Source of the DNA: an uncultured Akkermansia sp.
Lineage (GTDB): Bacteria; Verrucomicrobiota; Verrucomicrobiia; Verrucomicrobiales; Akkermansiaceae
DNA: 51,823 nucleotides
Direction: 5' to 3'
Assembly (NCBI GenBank): GCA_947589295.1
Contig: CANQBZ010000012.1
Coordinates: 1-51,823 of the forward strand
Shown: one piece after another, positions 49,301-51,823 of the stretch
Position numbering within the stretch: position 1 is the stretch's first letter
Layout of the letters: every line of letters begins with the position of its first letter
Notes under the pieces: generated by a model
Database searches by the model: none
Told to the model about the DNA's origin: nothing
What the model saw: only the letters and a program-made list of their open reading frames with translations
Made by a program: the position numbers and the translations under genes

Positions 49301-51823
49301 GTGAATGGCGGCACACTCACCGCGACTGGGAAGATGGTGAATGAACAGGCCTTCACCGTGAGCGAGGGCGGCACGGTGGAGGTGGGCGGCAGCTACAGCG
49401 GCAGCGGGGCTGCGGATTCGGATGTGACGGGCGGGGCGATTACTCTTTCCTCAGGCGGACAGATGGCCATCAAGGGGAAGATGAACGCTGGGAAGCTTAC
49501 CATCGGTACACAGGGAACGCGGGACAGCAAGTTGACGCTGGGGAATGGCAGCGCAACGCTGGTACACAAGGCCACGGGTCTGGAGATGAGCGCGGGTGGC
49601 ACAGTGGAGGTGACAGCTAGCTCCACGCTGGAGTTGGCAGCGCTGAGCGGAAATGGCGGCAGTATCACGGGCGCTGGAGCGTTGAAGCTGACCGATGCGA
49701 ACGGCAGATTTGGCGGGAGCATCAGCTCGAACCTGACGTATGCGGGCGGCGACAGTGGAACGTACACCTTGAGTCAGACCTTTAGCGGTAGCAAGCTGAA
49801 GGTGGAGAGCGGCGCGCTCACACTGGTCGGAGGACTAACAGCCGCTTCTGTGACTCTGACCCAGGGAAGCCTGACGCTGGGCGGAGAGGTGAATGTGAGC
49901 GGAGAGTTCACAGTGAGCGGAGGCACGCTGAAACTCGGTGGCGTAACGGATCATGCCTTCTCGTTCACGAATGCGGGGCTTAAGATTCAGCTCACGGGAG
50001 GCACCTTGGATTTGAGTGCGGCAAGCTCGAGTGACCTGGCAAATATCGATCTGGGGAGACTCTTCTCTGTGACGGCCTCCGGCTACTACACCAGTGCGGG
50101 ACATACCCTGCTGAACTTCGATGTGGATCAGTTGGCAGACCTTACAGGCAGGCTGGACCTGACCAGTTGGGATGGTGCAACGGGCTTGCAGCTGGTGAGC
50201 AGCGATCTTGCCGAGCTGTTGCTGGCGGAGGCGCAGGACGGCCAGTCTCTCTGGGAGCAGTTTGCCGAGGAGCATCTCGACTCGAGCTTCCTGAGTGGCA
50301 ACCAGCATTATGAACTGGATGAGTCCGGTGTGCTGTCGATTGCGGGGGAGGCCGCACAGCTCACGTGGGGCCAGAGGAGAAATGACAGCGTTTGGTCGAA
50401 TGGGGGAGCGTTCGGCGCAGGCGAGGGCGATGTGTTCACCAACCACAGCGATGTGCTGTTTGACGGAAGCGTGTCGGGCGTGGACAAGAGCGTGACGATT
50501 GGCGAAGAGGGCGTAACGGCTGGCAAGATGGTGGTAAAAGGCGGGACAGGGTGGACCTTCTCCGGAGGGGACTTGACCGTCACAGGTTCTCTGACGATCG
50601 GAGCCAGCAATGCCGGCACGGATGTCACCTTCTCCGGCACGGGGGCTCTTGCGGTTGACAGTGGTGTGACGGTGAAGGGACAGTCGAGCATGACGCTTGA
50701 TAAGACCGGAAATGTGAATTTAGGGAACGTGACCGTGGAAGCCGGAGGCGAGTTTGTCACGGCGAATCATGATACTTTCTGCCATTATACGACCGGCTGG
50801 GGCGTTGTGTCCGGGGCGGGAAGCATCGTGTTGAAGGATTTGGGAGGCTCCTTCACAACAACCGGAGCCTATACAGCCGGGAGCGGAGAGGGAGATGCCA
50901 CGAAAGGACTCTACGGCATGCTCAGTGGCAGCACGGGGATCGGCAGCATTGTTCTGCGCGGCAACAGCGTCATGGCTACGGGCAGTAATGATGCGGATTC
51001 CGTGTTTGGCAAGGTGACGGATTCCGTGGTGGTGGAAGATGGTGCGAGCTTGTGGTTATACTCGGCAGATAACCCACTCGGCGATCGCGAAAAGGACGAG
51101 CATACTCGCACACTCTACCTGTGTGGGGATGGCGATGTTGACCACGAAGCCGCTTTGCGTTCCCAGAATATGGATCATAGCATTGCCTGGGACGTGTCGT
51201 TGGCAAAGAGCACAGATGGCGCCACAATCCAAACGGACAGCGATCTCACTCTTTCGGGAAAATTGATTTTGGATGGTAAGACGTTGACCAAGACCGGCGC
51301 TGCCGGCCTGACCTTGACCGGAGAGGCGATAGGTGGGGGAACCATCGACGTGACAGCCGGGGCGGTGACCTTGGACGGCGGGTTCAGCATGACGGACGGC
51401 GGCAAGATCGCCGTGGCAGATGGAGCCACCCTCACGCTGAACAGCGATGGCGATGCCCTCGCCCAAGGGGAGGTCGACTTGACCGGCACAAGCAGCGGCG
51501 GCACGTTGAGCGTGGGCAGCGAACGGAGTGACGGCTACACGATTGGAACGCTGACCACCGGGGATCACGGCACGTTGAACCTGCAGAAAGGAGCGAAACT
51601 GACCGTGCAGGCGACAACAGGAACGCTTGCGACCCTGACGATGAATGCCAGCTCCGCCTTGACGGCGCAACGTGGACTCAGTGTCGGCGCTCTGACGCTG
51701 GGCAATGAGGCGATGCTCACGGTGGAGAGTGGCGTTCTGAAAGCGAATACTGTTGATGCCAACGGCGGAGGACTGGCCATCAGCATGACCGGCGGGGCTA
51801 GCCTGGATTTTGGTCAGCTTACA
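43355..51823 (+). CDS. giant autotransporter passenger, C-terminus outside the window
   Basis: 2823 codons with no stop, running off the window end. It begins MKLHLPAGLRKALLACLAAL with a long signal region to about residue 52 (second hydrophobic stretch AVLGVFLLMWSTA), then an acidic stretch (about 55-105). The rest is a beta-helix-like passenger: Gly/Thr/Val-rich turns such as GGTVEVGG and GGTLKL repeat hundreds of times, as in type V adhesins. Large modules are duplicated: WxGG-type segments near 46199 and 50357, HAG-type segments near 45308, 48608 and 49121, and YAGGD segments near 47711 and 49739. No barrel is visible, so a downstream autotransporter domain is expected but not seen. The frame is open throughout. 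Confidence 0.87.
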   Translation, partial: MKLHLPAGLRKALLACLAALAGRRRVPQTVSTSTAVLGVFLLMWSTADRLQARSTAEQPDARQVDLIEPQDEAESHLAANSEEEELRLLNKQGSLPADVPLLDDEGDYGIMLVDNEEITLDGASYTINSNQVTPGTGGGDPTTFDATDTLSFTHTGDVTATFSASPDLAMIKVGSGTTLTATGSGLTSYAHSLNVAEGGTLRFGEKSEGGTAANTSYNLTLASGYDMTGAGTVEFWGGQLTFNGATYGTVEGTQFTGTLDMHGKLLFESVSNYNFGGTINMNGNRLTCKWVGNIYANLVDLREVHTQGQGGDICVHGTLTGVTEHELTVSREANVLSKLHFMGKVEGYNKFTVSGDLGGNKDALQFDGEVKLSQNAEFSVSAQGTILITSSGSIVGQGVGSVPVTITKKEAGTLRIDGTISGVSMFDVQAGTLILGYSSTAQTSYLSNTTLNVDGNLYFTGASDVDNATYVVKGLNGTNGSSVVKLNTGGMRAKLVINCSKGEDFSFAGQFSDQAAGTKVDLVKRGNGTQKLTTNHLDTKSTKVEGGTLEFTNAGTTWSTFTVESGAKTIFKQGWTFNGSSLAVNGGTVEVGTVDGESPSNLSVGSALTVNGGTVNVTGKLGIVDNDTEAVLTIAGGGTVTAGSLGGTGNGHAGRLKVGGAGTSGKLTVGTQADSYNGDAFMARSLYVQNSADDSGEGSVVTIYGNVNFYDCVNNQADYALIIDGKSKVTIDGTLHGLDDGNNAHALRKVKLDNGGELSVKGAVTFGNNYGLEVLNGSATLKGGVTASFITMSQGNLTLGGALNVANGVTASGGTLKLASADLTSHSLAINLTGTLEIAAADAGDVLTIGDGGQKLTLTIHTTSQTEGGKLRLTNEVMTALKDLANKIEIQLTGTQSGANWQYQLFDVTGLDTTWTNTTAQEFLQALWGEGSVSVTNEGMVQFIQGKQLTWTGGDSDLWNDSSQNWGDASTYAAGDSVTFGSEGSGHSAVTVVGALTPGDIHVTGNSTYTFTGQDNAASIEASGNLYVNANSSASFSGLSSFSVVGGEITGSLKLESTVTGTKSLGSMTVESGGKVTITDSTADNWAGTTLSGDGTVVVSMGNTVTVNGENNLFSALFAAGDATIQRDGSHAGIGRFEIASGTTLVLGDNNIGKGLSLLQRLAVQKGAILQFSTNVFDNSPSQGGYTNAGTLVLSSGEGEEAAVLENTRTDNNVWVKWNIELEGNAIARNSGSSTFYFTGSAKLNANDHTLTLDGSGKTFQFGEGTATSPFGAAEGSTGAILLNSGVTLNFNTVSGDTFSGYDMSLSANSTLQMNKDATFKALSGAGGVSFGGGITMTLAGESTVAYTGTIAQAHNGTIIVSTGATFLLGNGANVGNTLEVSGTLSTTGQVEAYILNVGGNGGVTLGEASVLTVTNTLGGMQNQFGSITGGGTLKLTVASGSFGGSIGTNFEYAGGDAFSLTGVFSGSSLKVSQGKLKLESTASCTGSAATATVTGGRLDFNGCTYDVAVHLDAASSDTELMHWSGDATIKALYGKGKVTVEQNSSTLTISGTATEDQVFEGNVCPQGNGTVNLTGAMYLGNGANFGNTVEVTGTLAMQNSGESPISATVKTLHVGTGGQVQLGTNTTLTVTSLDGVEQKGGKTYGSISGDGTLEIAYAGPDHASTGITIQDETLTLVKSGAGKQTFTSGLKLQTVEVSEGELEVAGDLNLQEKTGVDLNTISVVGGTLTVTGSLYGVDGAEHSDQYYNHAHAGKLVVGDNGTVTIGTQQALSSATGADKRPLLQVYSLDMSNTSAVTVYGNLSLGYDGEAPDEAVTSTIAGGTLDVKGDMVNQETLKVTGGTVTIGGNYSGDATSLNGGGSIELNGTSVTMTVNGTLNIHDDPNNDVNGAITVKGGAQLTAVGGLHGNEATSNHENYFGFAHAGALTVGDSTTTGTLIVGDTSEHNNVLLQVRSIALTGSGSSITVNGDVSFGWQESTSSSVNGGTLTATGKMVNEQAFTVSEGGTVEVGGSYSGSGAADSDVTGGAITLSSGGQMAIKGKMNAGKLTIGTQGTRDSKLTLGNGSATLVHKATGLEMSAGGTVEVTASSTLELAALSGNGGSITGAGALKLTDANGRFGGSISSNLTYAGGDSGTYTLSQTFSGSKLKVESGALTLVGGLTAASVTLTQGSLTLGGEVNVSGEFTVSGGTLKLGGVTDHAFSFTNAGLKIQLTGGTLDLSAASSSDLANIDLGRLFSVTASGYYTSAGHTLLNFDVDQLADLTGRLDLTSWDGATGLQLVSSDLAELLLAEAQDGQSLWEQFAEEHLDSSFLSGNQHYELDESGVLSIAGEAAQLTWGQRRNDSVWSNGGAFGAGEGDVFTNHSDVLFDGSVSGVDKSVTIGEEGVTAGKMVVKGGTGWTFSGGDLTVTGSLTIGASNAGTDVTFSGTGALAVDSGVTVKGQSSMTLDKTGNVNLGNVTVEAGGEFVTANHDTFCHYTTGWGVVSGAGSIVLKDLGGSFTTTGAYTAGSGEGDATKGLYGMLSGSTGIGSIVLRGNSVMATGSNDADSVFGKVTDSVVVEDGASLWLYSADNPLGDREKDEHTRTLYLCGDGDVDHEAALRSQNMDHSIAWDVSLAKSTDGATIQTDSDLTLSGKLILDGKTLTKTGAAGLTLTGEAIGGGTIDVTAGAVTLDGGFSMTDGGKIAVADGATLTLNSDGDALAQGEVDLTGTSSGGTLSVGSERSDGYTIGTLTTGDHGTLNLQKGAKLTVQATTGTLATLTMNASSALTAQRGLSVGALTLGNEAMLTVESGVLKANTVDANGGGLAISMTGGASLDFGQLT
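46196..46320 (+). repeat. W-module 1 of the giant passenger
   Basis: Encodes QLTWTGGDSDLWNDSSQNWG and then a GDSVTFG strand. The second copy is at 50357-50520 (QLTWGQRRNDSVWSNGGAFG, then DVLFDG). It marks the start of a new passenger segment after a region that ends YQLFDV or LNFDV. Confidence 0.7.
47459..47650 (+). repeat. LGNGAN module, copy 1 of 2
   Basis: Encodes LGNGANVGNTLEVSGTL and what follows; the second copy, at about 48095-48320, reads LGNGANFGNTVEVTGTL. The two are about 636 nt apart, and both lead into a GSI(T/S)GxGTL turn. Confidence 0.65.
47630..47800 (+). repeat. YAGGD module, copy 1 of 2
   Basis: Encodes GSITGGGTLKLTVASGSFGG, then EYAGGDAFSLTGVFSGSSLKV. The copy at about 49658-49826 reads GSITGAGALKLTDANGRFGG, then TYAGGDSGTYTLSQTFSGSKL. 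They are about 2030 nt apart. Confidence 0.7.
48536..48930 (+). repeat. HAG module, copy 2 of 3
   Basis: Encodes LTVTGSLYG...NHAHAGKLVVG...LLQVYSLDM...VTVYGNLSLGY...KGDMVNQETL...VTIGGNYSG. Copy 3 starts 513 nt later (49049 onward) with LTAVGGLHG...GFAHAGALTVG...LLQVRSIAL...ITVNGDVSFGW...TGKMVNEQAF...VEVGGSYSG. A shorter copy 1 lies at 45271-45480. Confidence 0.75.

Noticed and set aside
45410..51786. Many minus-strand open frames of 60-250 codons in the giant passenger
   Set aside because: Pro/Val/Ser-rich mirror images of Gly/Thr-rich codons; the plus frame is open over the whole 8.4 kb.

Overview
The window looks like chromosomal DNA of a Gram-negative host-associated bacterium, most likely Verrucomicrobiota close to Akkermansia. 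The signs are type III glutamine synthetase, cytochrome bd with a DUF4492 small subunit, secreted glycan-active enzymes, and two autotransporters that share an MKLxLP-type N-terminus. The assignment is inferred from gene families; there is no 16S gene here.

Layout. 1-2445: start of a PLP sulfhydrylase (metY), tRNA-Ala(CGC), rplM-rpsI, infA. 2507-7248: recQ, a membrane O-acyltransferase with an SGNH domain, tRNA-Ala(GGC). 7452-12974: parC, ligA, a PfkB kinase. 12952-15586: a minus-strand envelope cluster (PA14-like anchored protein, two lipoproteins overlapping by ATGA, membrane protein). 15742-18673: AI-2E-family permease, lysA, dCMP-type deaminase. 18675-22100: small unknown protein, rpsT, C39-like peptidase coupled to argJ. 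22101-22790: a gene-poor stretch with RNA-like inverted repeats. 22791-25630: dnaA and a CDF metal transporter. 25669-28573: DUF4492-cydA-cydB. 28695-31448: a complete autotransporter. 31854-33956: glutamine synthetase III behind an exact sigma-54 promoter. 34275-37106: STAS protein, DUF2851, squalene/phytoene synthase. 37121-42423: def, a secreted GH36-like glycosidase, trmD, and prfB with its programmed +1 frameshift. 42424-43354: a long regulatory-looking gap. 43355 to the end: an adhesin-like autotransporter passenger of at least 2823 codons that runs off the window.

Regulation is the most striking part. Nine genes have a sigma-70-type -10 box 7-10 nt before the start codon, which predicts leaderless mRNAs, and Shine-Dalgarno sequences are scarce throughout. 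Both autotransporter genes have copies of the same palindrome upstream (core ACCTCTTTTNAAAAGAGAT), once before the first and up to four times before the giant one. A 52-nt double-hairpin repeat follows both the first autotransporter gene and glnA. The window is mostly housekeeping plus envelope genes; no transposase, phage, CRISPR or toxin-antitoxin genes were seen.
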